A stretch of 64,000 bases of DNA from Sedimentibacter hydroxybenzoicus DSM 7310 (lineage in GTDB: Bacteria > Bacillota > Clostridia > Tissierellales > Sedimentibacteraceae): contig NZ_JACBNQ010000017.1 of assembly GCF_013403245.1 (NCBI RefSeq), positions 16,169 to 80,168 of the forward strand, read 5' to 3'. The translations under genes were made by a program, and so were the position numbers. The notes beneath the pieces were generated by a model. The model saw nothing but the letters and a program-made list of their open reading frames with translations. It ran no database searches and was not told the origin of the DNA. Shown piece after piece: positions 19,044 through 28,208 of this stretch (the stretch's first letter is position 1; each line of letters starts with the position of its first letter).

Positions 19044-19142
19044 ATGGATAAAGTATTTTTATTAATGAGTTTAGCCGCAATTGTGGCATCAACAATATAT
19101 ATGTTATACAGCACAATAAGATACTATACTGATAAATTATAA
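19044..19142 (+). CDS. 32-residue single-span membrane peptide
   Basis: A small ORF with GAGG 6 bases before its ATG and an intrinsic terminator 46 bases after its stop. The product starts MDKVFLLMSLAAIV, has one hydrophobic stretch of about 20 residues and ends in a short polar tail (RYYTDKL). It resembles no family I know. The combination of ribosome binding site, terminator and membrane-like composition argues for a real gene. Confidence 0.5.
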   Translation: MDKVFLLMSLAAIVASTIYMLYSTIRYYTDKL

Positions 19143-19187
19143 ACCGGCAAACAACGATAAAAACTATTTGTTAAAGAAATTTTCGCA

Positions 19188-19217
19188 AATACAATGTGTT
19201 GTGCATTGTATTTTTTT
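19188..19217 (+). terminator. Intrinsic terminator upstream of dnaX
   Basis: AATACAATG at 19188-19196 pairs with CATTGTATT at 19204-19212, followed by a T-run. It ends the small upstream transcript and overlaps the dnaX promoter. Confidence 0.75.
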
Positions 19218-19227
19218 ATGCTATACT
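19199..19227 (+). promoter_or_regulatory. Probable sigma-A promoter of dnaX
   Basis: TTGTGC at 19199-19204, a 17-base spacer and TATACT at 19222-19227. The -35 box lies inside the upstream terminator stem-loop. Confidence 0.55.
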
Positions 19228-19331
19228 ACGTATATCATACCATCGCCTCGGCAATGCAAGCGAGCTTGCGCTGCACTCGGCTCAGATATGATATAATTAA
19301 AAAAAATTACCATGAGGGCAGGTGGTTAAAA

Positions 19332-21029
19332 ATGTCTCATCAAGCCATATACAGAAAATTTCGTCCCCAAATATTTGATGATGTTCTAGGTCAGGAGCAC
19401 GTTACTAAGACACTCAAAAATCAGATATTAACGGACAATATTGCCCATGCCTATCTTTTCAGCGGCATCAGAGGAACAGGAAAAACATCGACTGCAAAGA
19501 TATTCTCAAGAGCAGTAAACTGTACTAACAATCATGACGGCAATCCGTGCAACGAATGTGAAATATGCAAAAGCATATTGGATGAAACAAACATGGATGT
19601 TATTGAAATGGATGCTGCTTCGAACAATGGTGTTGATGACATACGTGAGCTGAGAGACAAGGTTAAATTCATGCCTGTTAAGAGCAAGTACAAGGTATAC
19701 ATAATAGACGAGGTTCACATGCTTTCAAAAGGTGCTTTTAACGCGCTTCTTAAAACCTTGGAGGAACCGCCTGAGCATTTATTATTTATACTTGCTACGA
19801 CAGAGCCGCAAAAAATACCGGCTACAATTTTGTCAAGATGCCAGAGATTTGACTTGAAAAGAATTAAATCCTCGGTAATTGTAGACAATATGATTAAAAT
19901 ATGCAATGAATTAGGCATCAAATATGAAGAAAAGGCATTAAAGCTGATAGCTGCAAATTCAGAAGGTGCCATGAGAGATGCCCAGAGCATTCTCGACAGA
20001 TGCATGTCATTTAATGAAGAAATAATAGATTATGAAACAGTAATAAATTTATTGGGTACGGTTAATTATCAGGTTGTGCTTGAGGCAGCCGAATTCATTA
20101 TAAACAGAGATATAAAAAGCACCATGGTATTGGTTGATGATATATTGAATTCAGGCAAAGAAATTTCATTTTTTCTTGATGAGTTAATAATAACTTTTAG
20201 AAATCTGCTGATAATTAAAACAACAAATTCATCGGACAATTTAATACGTATATCTGAAGATGAAGCAGATGAACTGAAAAGTTTAAGTGACAGGGTATCT
20301 GTGGATACAATAGTTAAATTTATAGAAGATCTGTCCATCGCTCAATTAGAATGCAAAAGATCACTAAACCCGAGAGTACTTTTAGAAACAAAGCTCATAA
20401 AGCTTTTGCATCCTATAAACGACACAAGTATTGAAGCACTTATAGATAGAATTCAGGAGCTTGAAAATAATATAAAAAGCGGCAGCTTTAATACAAGTAC
20501 TGCAGTGATAAAGACACCCGTAAAAAAACAAGCATATACAGAGCCAAAGACGACTTTTACGGAACCGAAAAAGCAAGAGGAATCGTTCAAAAGTGTTAAG
20601 CAGAATGAAAATCAACAGGATGCTGAAGAGCAAGTACCGATAAAATCATATGAAAATAAAAGTGATGAAGCAATCTATAATGGAATCATAAACGGCTGGC
20701 AGAATATACTTAAGCAAATAAGAAGTGAAAATGCGGGACTTCAGGCAATTATCAGAGAATCAAAATTAACTGAGGTTCTAAACAAGAAAGCAATATTTGA
20801 ATTTGATCCGAAATTCACTTTTCACATTAATGCGGCAAATCAACCTAAAAACAAACAGAAATTTAAAGAAGTTTTACAAAGTTTTTTAAATGATGAATGT
20901 GAAATTGAATTTATAATAAAAAAAGAAAAAGAAGAAAAGTCTATGAAACCAAAGAAAAATATCGAAGATATATATGAAGATTTGAAAAATGAATTTGGTG
21001 ATATAGTTGAATTTAAGCAGGAGGATTGA
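19332..21029 (+). CDS. dnaX: DNA polymerase III subunit gamma/tau
   Basis: A 565-residue clamp-loader ATPase. It has Walker [11 protein letters not shown], a zinc module ([16 protein letters not shown]), Walker B IIDEVHML and the sensor-1 region [19 protein letters not shown] charged, low-complexity linker follows and then a tau-like C-terminal domain. I start at ATG 19332 ([12 protein letters not shown], the typical DnaX start); the longer frame from 19194 is promoter and terminator DNA. It forms the conserved dnaX-ybaB-recR cluster. Confidence 0.96.
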   Translation: MSHQAIYRKFRPQIFDDVLGQEHVTKTLKNQILTDNIAHAYLFSGIRGTGKTSTAKIFSRAVNCTNNHDGNPCNECEICKSILDETNMDVIEMDAASNNGVDDIRELRDKVKFMPVKSKYKVYIIDEVHMLSKGAFNALLKTLEEPPEHLLFILATTEPQKIPATILSRCQRFDLKRIKSSVIVDNMIKICNELGIKYEEKALKLIAANSEGAMRDAQSILDRCMSFNEEIIDYETVINLLGTVNYQVVLEAAEFIINRDIKSTMVLVDDILNSGKEISFFLDELIITFRNLLIIKTTNSSDNLIRISEDEADELKSLSDRVSVDTIVKFIEDLSIAQLECKRSLNPRVLLETKLIKLLHPINDTSIEALIDRIQELENNIKSGSFNTSTAVIKTPVKKQAYTEPKTTFTEPKKQEESFKSVKQNENQQDAEEQVPIKSYENKSDEAIYNGIINGWQNILKQIRSENAGLQAIIRESKLTEVLNKKAIFEFDPKFTFHINAANQPKNKQKFKEVLQSFLNDECEIEFIIKKEKEEKSMKPKKNIEDIYEDLKNEFGDIVEFKQED

Positions 21030-21030
21030 A

Positions 21031-21381
21031 ATGAGTAAAGGTAGACGTATGCCGATGGGAATGCCCGGAGGCGGAAATATGAACAATATGATGAAACAGG
21101 TTCAGAAAATGCAGAAACAAATGGAAGATATGCAAAAAGAGCTTGAACAAAAAGAGGTTGAAGCTACTTCCGGTGGTGGAGCTGTTATGGTCAGGGTAAC
21201 CGGTAAAAAAGATTTGTTACAAGTTAAAATAGATCCTGAGGTTGTAGATAAGGATGATGTTGAAATGCTTGAAGATATGATAGTTGCTGCTGTTAACGAA
21301 GCATTCAGAAAAGCAGATGAAATGATGGAAACCGAAATGAAAAAAGTAACTGGTGGAGTAAATATACCGGGGTTATTCTAA
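21031..21381 (+). CDS. ybaB: YbaB/EbfC nucleoid-associated protein
   Basis: A 116-residue YbaB-family DNA-binding protein with a Met/Gly-rich N-terminus, an amphipathic helix ([12 protein letters not shown]) and the conserved VKIDPEVVD region. The ATG is one base after the dnaX stop and has AGGAGG upstream. It overlaps recR by one base (TAATG). Confidence 0.93.
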   Translation: MSKGRRMPMGMPGGGNMNNMMKQVQKMQKQMEDMQKELEQKEVEATSGGGAVMVRVTGKKDLLQVKIDPEVVDKDDVEMLEDMIVAAVNEAFRKADEMMETEMKKVTGGVNIPGLF

Positions 21382-21977
21382 TGGAGCAATATACACCGCC
21401 AATAACTAAATTGATAGAAGAGCTTGCCAAGCTCCCGGGAATAGGAAGAAAATCGGCTCAACGACTTGCATTTCATATTTTGGACATGAAGGGCAATGAT
21501 GTGGTGGAGCTTGCAAAGGCTATTGTAAATGCCAAAAAGTATACGAAGCATTGTACGACCTGTGGCAATTTAGCAGAAGGAGACATATGCAGTATCTGCA
21601 GCAGCTTTAAACGCGACCATTCTACCATCTGTGTAGTGGAGGATGTACGAGATATATCTGCAATGGAACGTACCAAAGAGTTTAAAGGTGTATACCATGT
21701 TCTCCACGGTACGATATCACCCCTTGACGGCATAGGTCCTGATGAAATTAATATAAAAAGCTTAATCAGCAGATTGAATGCAGATGTGACAGAAGTGATA
21801 CTTGCAACCAATCCGACCATTGAAGGTGAAGCAACAGCCGTATACATATCACGGCTCATAAAGCCAATGGGTATCAAGACAACACGTATAGCTCACGGCA
21901 TACCTGTAGGCGGCGACATAGAATACGCAGACGAGGTAACCCTGATGCGTGCAATGGAAGGCAGAAGAGAGATGTAG
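21381..21977 (+). CDS. recR: Recombination mediator RecR
   Basis: A 198-residue RecR with a helix-hairpin-helix ([12 protein letters not shown]), a C4 zinc finger (CTTCGN ... CSICSS) and a Toprim domain ([18 protein letters not shown]). It acts with RecF/RecO to load RecA at gaps. It is the last gene of the dnaX operon and is followed by a terminator. Confidence 0.96.
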   Translation: MEQYTPPITKLIEELAKLPGIGRKSAQRLAFHILDMKGNDVVELAKAIVNAKKYTKHCTTCGNLAEGDICSICSSFKRDHSTICVVEDVRDISAMERTKEFKGVYHVLHGTISPLDGIGPDEINIKSLISRLNADVTEVILATNPTIEGEATAVYISRLIKPMGIKTTRIAHGIPVGGDIEYADEVTLMRAMEGRREM

Positions 21978-21994
21978 CTTCAATAAATATTTAC

Positions 21995-22021
21995 AGCAGG
22001 TTTAAATACACCTGCTTTTTT
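21995..22021 (+). terminator. Terminator of the dnaX-ybaB-recR operon
   Basis: AGCAGGT at 21995-22001 and ACCTGCT at 22010-22016, followed by a T-run. Confidence 0.85.
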
Positions 22022-22080
22022 TACAAATTAAATTAATTGATAATAAGACATCCATAATCATGACAAGAAAAGGGGTAGAA

Positions 22081-22995
22081 ATGAAAAAATATTCAAATTA
22101 TATAATAATAACATTAATAATAGTAAATGTATTCAGCATATTCAAAATAAGCAGCCTTGAAAGGACAATGGATAATTATTATCTGCAAATTGTGTCAGGG
22201 ATAAATAGAAACAACAGTGAAATATCAAATATTTACTCTAATATTAATTCAATTCTTGAAAAACAGAGCAGCTTGCTTGACAGCTACAAAATAGAATTTG
22301 GTGAAAGCTTAAATGAAGAAAGCCTGACAGTACCGGTTAAAATTACTGTTGTGCCCAAAGAATATTCAGAAGGACTTACAGTAAATATCCAATTAAACGA
22401 TGAAAGCTTTACATTAATTAAAAAGGGTACATCTTTTGAAGCAACCATTGATGCAGACATATTCGAAACGTTCCAGCCAAAAGTAGTTATCAGTCAGGAT
22501 GGAATTCAGAAAACAGAAAGTTTAGAGGAATATTATGATTTATATAATAAGTTCCTGCTGAAAGTAGAAGGATACCATAATGGAAGTACACAATATATTA
22601 ATGGCAAACATATATACAAGGGTGGAAGGTTTGAATTCAGAATTACTAATATAAATGACAACATGCCTGAAAAGATGAGCATTGTATATGATATAAACGG
22701 AAGCATATTGAGAGAGGATGAAGTTGACATATCTCAAATTGATGATGAAGACGAAACAACCAATTATATATACAAGGATATCATTGATGAAGTTAAGCTG
22801 GGAGCCAATGAAGTATTGATGGTATATGCAAATATACAAGACAAGTATGGCATTAATTACAAATATGTAGTCCTGCGTGATGAAGTAGATGCTAACGGAG
22901 AACCTGTATTTAGAAGACCTGAATGGTCAAGTGGCGGCATTCTTGAAATAACAAGAAACGGAAAGGCGTTTAACGTACCAGATTATAGATATTAA
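22081..22995 (+). CDS. Membrane-anchored extracytoplasmic protein of unknown function
   Basis: A 304-residue protein with an N-terminal signal anchor (a hydrophobic run of about 17 residues after MKKYSN), then a predicted helical/coiled region rich in Ser, Asn and Glu, and beta-rich C-terminal segments. I start at ATG 22081, which has AAAGGGGT upstream; the GTG/ATG further up adds only a few residues. I recognise no family. It stands alone between the recR terminator and an acetyltransferase. Confidence 0.65.
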   Translation: MKKYSNYIIITLIIVNVFSIFKISSLERTMDNYYLQIVSGINRNNSEISNIYSNINSILEKQSSLLDSYKIEFGESLNEESLTVPVKITVVPKEYSEGLTVNIQLNDESFTLIKKGTSFEATIDADIFETFQPKVVISQDGIQKTESLEEYYDLYNKFLLKVEGYHNGSTQYINGKHIYKGGRFEFRITNINDNMPEKMSIVYDINGSILREDEVDISQIDDEDETTNYIYKDIIDEVKLGANEVLMVYANIQDKYGINYKYVVLRDEVDANGEPVFRRPEWSSGGILEITRNGKAFNVPDYRY

Positions 22996-23049
22996 TATGG
23001 ATTGTGATAAAATGGTTAAACGAGACATTGATTGTATGGAGGAGGAAAT

Positions 23050-23499
23050 ATGTTTGAGTTTAAAGAACTTAACTTTTTAACTGATGGTGAAATAGACTTA
23101 AAAATAGAAGCAAAAATATCATCTGATGAGAAGAAAGGATATGCTCCTGCATATAAATATAGAATTACCCTGCATGATTCGGATGATGGTATAGGAGTTA
23201 TTTCCATTCGGATTGGTTGCAGTGAAAGCTTATATTATGCGGGTAATATTGGTTACTTCATTAATGAAGCATACAGAGGAAATAATTATGCTTTAAAGGC
23301 TTGCAAAATTATAAAGGACGTTGCAATTGCACATGGTATGAATAAAATTATAATAACATGTAATCCGGACAATATTCCATCGCGTAAAACCTGTGAAAAA
23401 GCAGGTCTTGAATTTAAAGGTATAGTTAATTTGCCGCCACACAATGAGATGTACCAAAGGGGCGAAAGGCAAAAATGCATATATGAATGGAGTCTGTAA
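23050..23499 (+). CDS. GNAT family N-acetyltransferase
   Basis: A 149-residue GNAT (RimJ/RimL-like) enzyme. The acetyl-CoA loop is recognisable as GYFINEAYRGNNYALKA, followed by ITCNPDNIPSRKTCEKAG. GGAGGAGG precedes the ATG. The substrate is unknown. The first 43 bases of this gene recur as a frameshifted fragment at 28910. Confidence 0.85.
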   Translation: MFEFKELNFLTDGEIDLKIEAKISSDEKKGYAPAYKYRITLHDSDDGIGVISIRIGCSESLYYAGNIGYFINEAYRGNNYALKACKIIKDVAIAHGMNKIIITCNPDNIPSRKTCEKAGLEFKGIVNLPPHNEMYQRGERQKCIYEWSL

Positions 23500-23543
23500 A
23501 AGAGGGATTACGTGTATAATAGATGGTATACTTGGGAGATGAT

Positions 23544-23684
23544 ATGAGATTAAATAGTACACAAACGATTGAAATAGAGAGACTTTTGTTAAGAAAATAC
23601 ACTTTAAATGATGCTGAGGCAATGTACAATAATTGGGCTATAAATAACGAACCGTATTATATTATTATTCCTGCACTGAAATAA
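23544..23684 (+). pseudogene. Truncated GNAT acetyltransferase (N-terminal fragment)
   Basis: A ribosome binding site and ATG are followed by 46 codons starting like a RimJ/RimL acetyltransferase (IEIERLLLRKYTLNDAEAMYNNW). The frame then runs into unrelated sequence and stops. The acetyl-CoA binding core is missing, so this is a remnant of a second acetyltransferase gene. Confidence 0.65.
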
Positions 23685-24019
23685 GACATTGCATTTACAT
23701 ACATTTACAATGCATATATTTACATTTGAAAAATGCGATTATTTCAACAAATATCATGCTGTTATAAAATGAAGGTGCAGATTATGAAGAAAAACTCAAA
23801 AATCCACGATCTCATTTTGAATATATATGCGATATTTTAGTCGTTAAAGGATATTGTTGTTATTATATTCCTCAATACATGAATTGTTACAATTCCTTTT
23901 AAAAGTTTTGCTGAAATTACATACAGACTTGAAATAATCACGCAAAATTTATTTGCCTTAATTTAGTATATTTGATATAATTATTGAAATAATGATTAAA
24001 AATTAATAATGTCACATAG
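23685..24019. other. Gene-poor, AT-rich gap with possible gene remnant
   Basis: Three TTTACA-like tracts lie near 23693-23731. A 43-codon open stretch at about 23770-23903 has coding-like composition (GADYEEKLKNPRSHFEY) but no credible start, and looks like the tail of a lost gene. I see no RNA gene or mobile-element end. Confidence 0.3.
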
Positions 24020-24060
24020 GCAGGAGCATATTGAAATAACACCAATATTCCTGCTTTTTT
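24020..24060 (+). terminator. Intrinsic terminator in the gap before the Uma2 gene
   Basis: GCAGGA at 24020 pairs with TCCTGC ending at 24054 (stem extended by TATTG/CAATA), followed by six T. It may once have ended the lost gene upstream. Confidence 0.7.
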
Positions 24061-24100
24061 CAACAAAGATATAGTTAAGATAAAGTAATGAGGTGAATAT

Positions 24101-24655
24101 ATGATTCCATTAGAAAAAGAGCGTACGTATGAAGAATTTTTAGATATAGACGAACAAAGCAATGAAAATCTGGAGTTTATTGACGGCAGGATATATCTGT
24201 TATCAGCCCCTTCTGTAATTCATCAGACTGTTGTAACAAATCTTTCTACAGAATTTGGTATTTACTTTAAAGGGAAAAAATGCAGGCATTATGTTGCTCC
24301 CTTTGATGTTGTACTTAAGGATGATGAAAAAACTCACAGAGTACAGCCTGATCTGACTGTTATATGTGATAAGAAAGGATTAGGAGAGCAAAGCTATAAT
24401 GGTGTCCCTGCTTTAGTTGTAGAGGTTTTATCACCGGCTACGGCATCGGTCGATTTTATTAAAAAAATGGGAATCTATATGAATGCAGGGATAAAAGAGT
24501 ATTGGATAGTATCACCGCAGAATAGTACGGTGCAAATATTTATATTAAAGGAAAATGGAATTTATTCAGAGCCTACAATGTATTCCAAAAATGATATAGT
24601 GAAATCAGAAACGTTTGAGGAATTAAAAATAAAGCTGTCAGAGATATTTCAATAG
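24101..24655 (+). CDS. Uma2 family (DUF820) putative restriction-type endonuclease
   Basis: A 184-residue PD-(D/E)XK-fold protein of the Uma2 family. Signature positions are EFIDGRIY near residue 24, QPDLTVI near 87, VVEVLSPAT near 108 and KEYWIVSP near 128. The family is abundant in cyanobacteria and scattered in Firmicutes; its biological role is not settled. GAGGTGA precedes the ATG. It is a single gene flanked by terminators. Confidence 0.88.
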   Translation: MIPLEKERTYEEFLDIDEQSNENLEFIDGRIYLLSAPSVIHQTVVTNLSTEFGIYFKGKKCRHYVAPFDVVLKDDEKTHRVQPDLTVICDKKGLGEQSYNGVPALVVEVLSPATASVDFIKKMGIYMNAGIKEYWIVSPQNSTVQIFILKENGIYSEPTMYSKNDIVKSETFEELKIKLSEIFQ

Positions 24656-24677
24656 AATAATAGAAATAAATTACATG

Positions 24678-24700
24678 CAGACTTGAAAGAGTCTGTTTTT
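24678..24700 (+). terminator. Terminator of the Uma2 gene
   Basis: CAGACT and AGTCTG flank a 6-base loop, followed by five T. Confidence 0.7.
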
Positions 24701-24723
24701 ATTGCAAATGAAACTGTTTATTC

Positions 24724-24774
24724 TTGACAATATCGATATTCGATGTTACTATGCATATAATATCGAATATCGAT
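24724..24774 (+). promoter_or_regulatory. padR promoter with paired palindromic operators
   Basis: TTGACA at 24724-24729, a 17-base spacer and TACTAT at 24747-24752. A 13-bp element ATCGATATTCGAT at 24732-24744 sits in the spacer and its exact inverse at 24762-24774 lies just past the -10 box, 30 bases centre to centre (about three helical turns). This is the expected layout for autorepression by a dimeric PadR regulator. Confidence 0.75.
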
Positions 24775-24791
24775 GTTTGTGAGGTGATTGG

Positions 24792-25127
24792 ATGGCACGG
24801 GAAAAATATCAGACCTTAACAGAGCAAATGTTTTATATCCTTATTTGCTTAACGCATGAGAACTGTGGCGTTGATATTATGAAAAGGGTTGAGGAGCTGA
24901 CAACTGGAAGGGTTATCATCGGACCCGGAACCTTGTACAGCCTATTGGATAACTTTGTAAAAGAAAAAATTATTATTGAAACTAAGATAGAAAACAGAAA
25001 GAAAAGCTATGTCATAACAAAGCTTGGTACGGAAATGCTTGAAAAGGAATATGAGCGATTGAATAAATTAAAAGAAGACTATGAAATATTGGTAAAAGGT
25101 GGTGGCAGCAATGAAGGGTACAACTAA
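24792..25127 (+). CDS. PadR family transcriptional regulator
   Basis: A 111-residue winged-helix repressor. It has the PadR core (LTEQMFYILICL, YDI-like VDIMKRVEELT, PGTLYSLLDNF) and the beta-wing with RKSYVIT. It overlaps the next gene by 17 bases. PadR plus a DUF2812 membrane protein is a recurrent Firmicute pair. Confidence 0.9.
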   Translation: MAREKYQTLTEQMFYILICLTHENCGVDIMKRVEELTTGRVIIGPGTLYSLLDNFVKEKIIIETKIENRKKSYVITKLGTEMLEKEYERLNKLKEDYEILVKGGGSNEGYN

Positions 25128-26496
25128 AAGAATAATAAATTTTAGATTTGATCGTTATGAAGATACGGAAAATAAATTGAAGAAGTTAGCAGCTAAGGGT
25201 CTTTTTCTTGAAGAATGCGGGTCGCTTTTATGGACGTTCAGAAAAGGAGAGCCGAAGAAATTAAAATACACAGTGACATATTTTTCTGAGGGTTCTGTTT
25301 TTAATCCGGACATAACCGATAATCAGCAAACATATTTTGATTATGCGAAAGCTGCCGGTTGGAATTTTGTGACTCAATTAAATCAAATGCAAATATTTTG
25401 CAGCGAAGCTGACAACCCCATACCATTCGAGACAGATGAGAAAGAGAAATTTAATAATATAAAAAGATGTATGAAAAAGAGTTTTATTCCGTCTATGTTC
25501 ATGATCATATTAATATTTATTTTAAACATGTTTTTGCAATTTAATTCTTTTCAACGTGACCCCATAGATTTTTTGTCAGACACAAGTCGTCTATTTTCTG
25601 TTTCTATGATGCTTGTAGGTACTATCTATCTGATGTATTCATTGCTTGATTACTTTGCATGGTGTAAACGTTCAGAGAGATCAATTGCCAACGGCGGCGG
25701 GTGTGCTGAAAGCAATAATACGATCCATAAAATTGTCGATACGCTTTTTATGATTTTTATTTTCGGGTTTGCAGGGTACATTTTGTTCCATATAGCTTTT
25801 GAAACAGGCTGGATTATCTTGCTTTTTATTGCACAGATGCCGATTTTGACATTTGTATTTTTGACATCAATTAAGTATCTGAAAAGAAAAAAAGTATCAG
25901 CTGTAAAAAACAAGGTAATATCTGTTACATTGCTTACAATTGTCACTTTTGCTTATATTGCATTCATTATGATTTTCGTTATGAAATTTGGATTTAATAC
26001 AGATAATGGTTCTGATTATAGAACTGTTTCATGGCCTGTTAACGCAGCACATAATCGTGAGTATAAACTATACAACGATGACATCCCACTCACATGTGAG
26101 GATTTGTACGGCGAAATTGACTATGACTATTATTCTTATGAAGAAAAGAAAGACAGTACATTATTTCTTTCCAAAAGTGTCTACAGGCAGGATTCTCTCC
26201 CGGCGAAAAATTCTCCGCCGGAGATAGAATATGAGATTTTAGAGACTCAATTTGACTTTATTTATCAACTTTCAAAGGAGCATCTGCTTAAAATTCCGGA
26301 GTGGAGAGACAACACCGGCTTTGAGTCTGTTGACAATGAAGCTTTCGGAACGAAAGAAGCTTATCAGCGATATTATGTTGATAATCCCACAGGTGAGTAT
26401 ATTTTGCTTTTTGATAATAAGATTATTGTACTGAACATGGAAAAACCTGTCACGGCAGAGCAAGTAAAAATTATTAAAGAAAAGCTGCAAATTTAA
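25111..26496 (+). CDS. DUF2812 domain-containing membrane protein
   Basis: A 461-residue protein. The N-terminal ~115 residues match the DUF2812 type (FRFDRYEDTENKLKKLAAKGLFLEE ... YTVTYF, given here in two parts). Several transmembrane helices follow (~130-330) and then a soluble C-terminal region of ~130 residues. I start at ATG 25111 rather than the GTG at 25099. It is co-transcribed and translationally coupled with padR, so it is probably what PadR controls. The function is unknown. Confidence 0.8.
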   Translation: MKGTTKRIINFRFDRYEDTENKLKKLAAKGLFLEECGSLLWTFRKGEPKKLKYTVTYFSEGSVFNPDITDNQQTYFDYAKAAGWNFVTQLNQMQIFCSEADNPIPFETDEKEKFNNIKRCMKKSFIPSMFMIILIFILNMFLQFNSFQRDPIDFLSDTSRLFSVSMMLVGTIYLMYSLLDYFAWCKRSERSIANGGGCAESNNTIHKIVDTLFMIFIFGFAGYILFHIAFETGWIILLFIAQMPILTFVFLTSIKYLKRKKVSAVKNKVISVTLLTIVTFAYIAFIMIFVMKFGFNTDNGSDYRTVSWPVNAAHNREYKLYNDDIPLTCEDLYGEIDYDYYSYEEKKDSTLFLSKSVYRQDSLPAKNSPPEIEYEILETQFDFIYQLSKEHLLKIPEWRDNTGFESVDNEAFGTKEAYQRYYVDNPTGEYILLFDNKIIVLNMEKPVTAEQVKIIKEKLQI

Positions 26497-26514
26497 TGAT
26501 AATTAAAAAAACAC

Positions 26515-26542
26515 TTGCAATATATTTAAAATATTGTATAAT
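26515..26542 (+). promoter_or_regulatory. Sigma-A promoter of the serS T-box leader
   Basis: TTGCAA at 26515-26520, a 16-base spacer and a perfect TATAAT at 26537-26542. Confidence 0.65.
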
Positions 26543-26548
26543 AAACAA

Positions 26549-26783
26549 AAATGAGTATTTCAGCTGTGATTAAAGCTACGATTGCTGTATTTCAGAAGAG
26601 AGTCGGTGTCTGGTGCAAACCGGTGAAAGACGCAGTCCTTCCACTTTAGGAGCTGCCGGCGATGAGTCGGAGGATGGTAATCTTTAATTTACTTTCGAGT
26701 GGTCGGGAAACCGGCAATTTGGGTGGCAACGCGGAATCTTTCGTCCCATTATAATTATTTATTGTATGGATGAAGGATTTTTT
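26549..26783 (+). promoter_or_regulatory. T-box riboswitch (tRNA-Ser) upstream of serS
   Basis: A leader of about 235 bases contains a T-box core GGGTGGCAACGCGG at 26721-26734. The UGGC bulge is complementary to a tRNA ending GCCA, as expected for tRNA-Ser with discriminator G73. A stem of 26737-26746 with 26768-26777 followed by six T forms the terminator arm. The core deviates from the usual GGTGGNACCGCG at one position. I could not assign the specifier codon with certainty. Confidence 0.88.
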
Positions 26784-26807
26784 ATTTTATTTATAATTGG
26801 AGGGCAT

Positions 26808-28085
26808 ATGTTAGATTTAAAATTTGTAAGGGAAAACCCTGAAATAGTTAAGCAGAATATCAAAAATAAATTTCAGGACGGCAAACTTCCGTTAGTGGAT
26901 GAAGTTATTGCTTTGGACATTGAAAACAGAGAAATAAAGCAGCAGGCAGATGCGTTGAGAGCGGACAGAAATAAAATATCAAAGGAAATTGGCGGCTTAA
27001 TGGCTAAGGGCAAAAAAGAAGAGGCTGAGGAATTAAAGAAAAAGGTTACTGAGGAATCAGAGAGGCTTGCTGCTCTTGAAGCAAGAGAAAGTGAGCTTGA
27101 TGAAAAAATCAAAAAAATAATGATGACTATTCCGAACATAATAGATCCAAGTGTCCCTTTAGGTAAGGATGACAGTGAAAACGTTGAGGTTCAGCGCTAT
27201 GGTGAGCCTATGGTTCCGGACTTTGATATTCCGTACCACATTGACCTTATGGAAAAGTTCAGCGGAATTGATTTAGAAAGTGCCAGAAAGGTAGCAGGCA
27301 ACGGATTCTACTACCTGATGGGAGATATTGCGAGACTGCACTCGGCGGTTATATCATATGCGAGAGATTTCATGATAGACAGAGGCTTTACATACTGTGT
27401 TCCTCCTTTCATGATTCGAAGCGAGGTTGTAACGGGAGTAATGAGTTTTGCGGAAATGGATGCCATGATGTATAAAATTGAGGGAGAGGATTTGTACCTC
27501 ATCGGAACAAGCGAACATTCAATGATTGGTAAGTTTATAGATACAATACTGACAGAAGAATCGCTGCCACATACGCTTACAAGCTACTCTCCGTGCTTCA
27601 GAAAGGAAAAGGGAGCTCACGGACTTGAGGAAAGAGGAGTTTACAGGATACATCAGTTTGAAAAGCAGGAAATGATTGTTGTATGCAAGCCCGAGGACAG
27701 TATGATGTGGTATGAGAAGCTTTGGCAGAATACGGTTGATTTGTTCCGCTCGCTGGATATACCTGTGAGAACTCTTGAATGTTGTTCAGGAGACTTAGCA
27801 GATTTGAAGGTGAAATCGGTGGACGTTGAAGCATGGTCACCGAGACAGAAAAAATATTTCGAGGTTGGAAGCTGCTCCAATCTGGGAGATGCTCAGGCAA
27901 GACGTTTAAAAATCCGTGTTAACGGAGAAGACGGTAAGTACTTTGCCCATACATTAAACAACACTGTTGTGGCTCCTCCGAGAATGCTTATAGCGTTTTT
28001 AGAAAACAATCTTAATGAAGACGGTACAGTAAATATACCTGCAGCACTCCAGCCGTACATGGGCGGAATGAAGGTTATGAAATAA
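26808..28085 (+). CDS. serS: Seryl-tRNA synthetase
   Basis: A 425-residue class II synthetase. It has an N-terminal coiled-coil arm (~30-105), motif 2 region FRKEKGAHGLEERGVYRIHQ (written up to 20 residues) and a C-terminal motif 3 region PRMLIAFLENN. I start at ATG 26808 behind GGAGGG; the longer frame from 26766 is leader DNA. The T-box directly upstream supports the serine assignment. Confidence 0.96.
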   Translation: MLDLKFVRENPEIVKQNIKNKFQDGKLPLVDEVIALDIENREIKQQADALRADRNKISKEIGGLMAKGKKEEAEELKKKVTEESERLAALEARESELDEKIKKIMMTIPNIIDPSVPLGKDDSENVEVQRYGEPMVPDFDIPYHIDLMEKFSGIDLESARKVAGNGFYYLMGDIARLHSAVISYARDFMIDRGFTYCVPPFMIRSEVVTGVMSFAEMDAMMYKIEGEDLYLIGTSEHSMIGKFIDTILTEESLPHTLTSYSPCFRKEKGAHGLEERGVYRIHQFEKQEMIVVCKPEDSMMWYEKLWQNTVDLFRSLDIPVRTLECCSGDLADLKVKSVDVEAWSPRQKKYFEVGSCSNLGDAQARRLKIRVNGEDGKYFAHTLNNTVVAPPRMLIAFLENNLNEDGTVNIPAALQPYMGGMKVMK

Positions 28086-28208
28086 AGATGTCCCCCGCTG
28101 ATATAAAGGTGGGGGATTTAGTTTCAGGTTGGAATTTAATGTAATATTGTGGTATAATTAGTAAAGGTATAATTGTTTTATTGAGACAATGTAATTAGGG
28201 GGAAAACA

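Noticed and set aside
19246..19282. GC-richer hairpin with flanking CTCGG repeats in the dnaX leader
   Set aside because: The base composition stands out, but the stem is short and bulged and no second copy is seen, so I cannot call it a mobile or regulatory element.
23690..23735. Cluster of TTTACA tracts
   Set aside because: They repeat at short intervals in AT-rich DNA without a -10 partner or a downstream gene.
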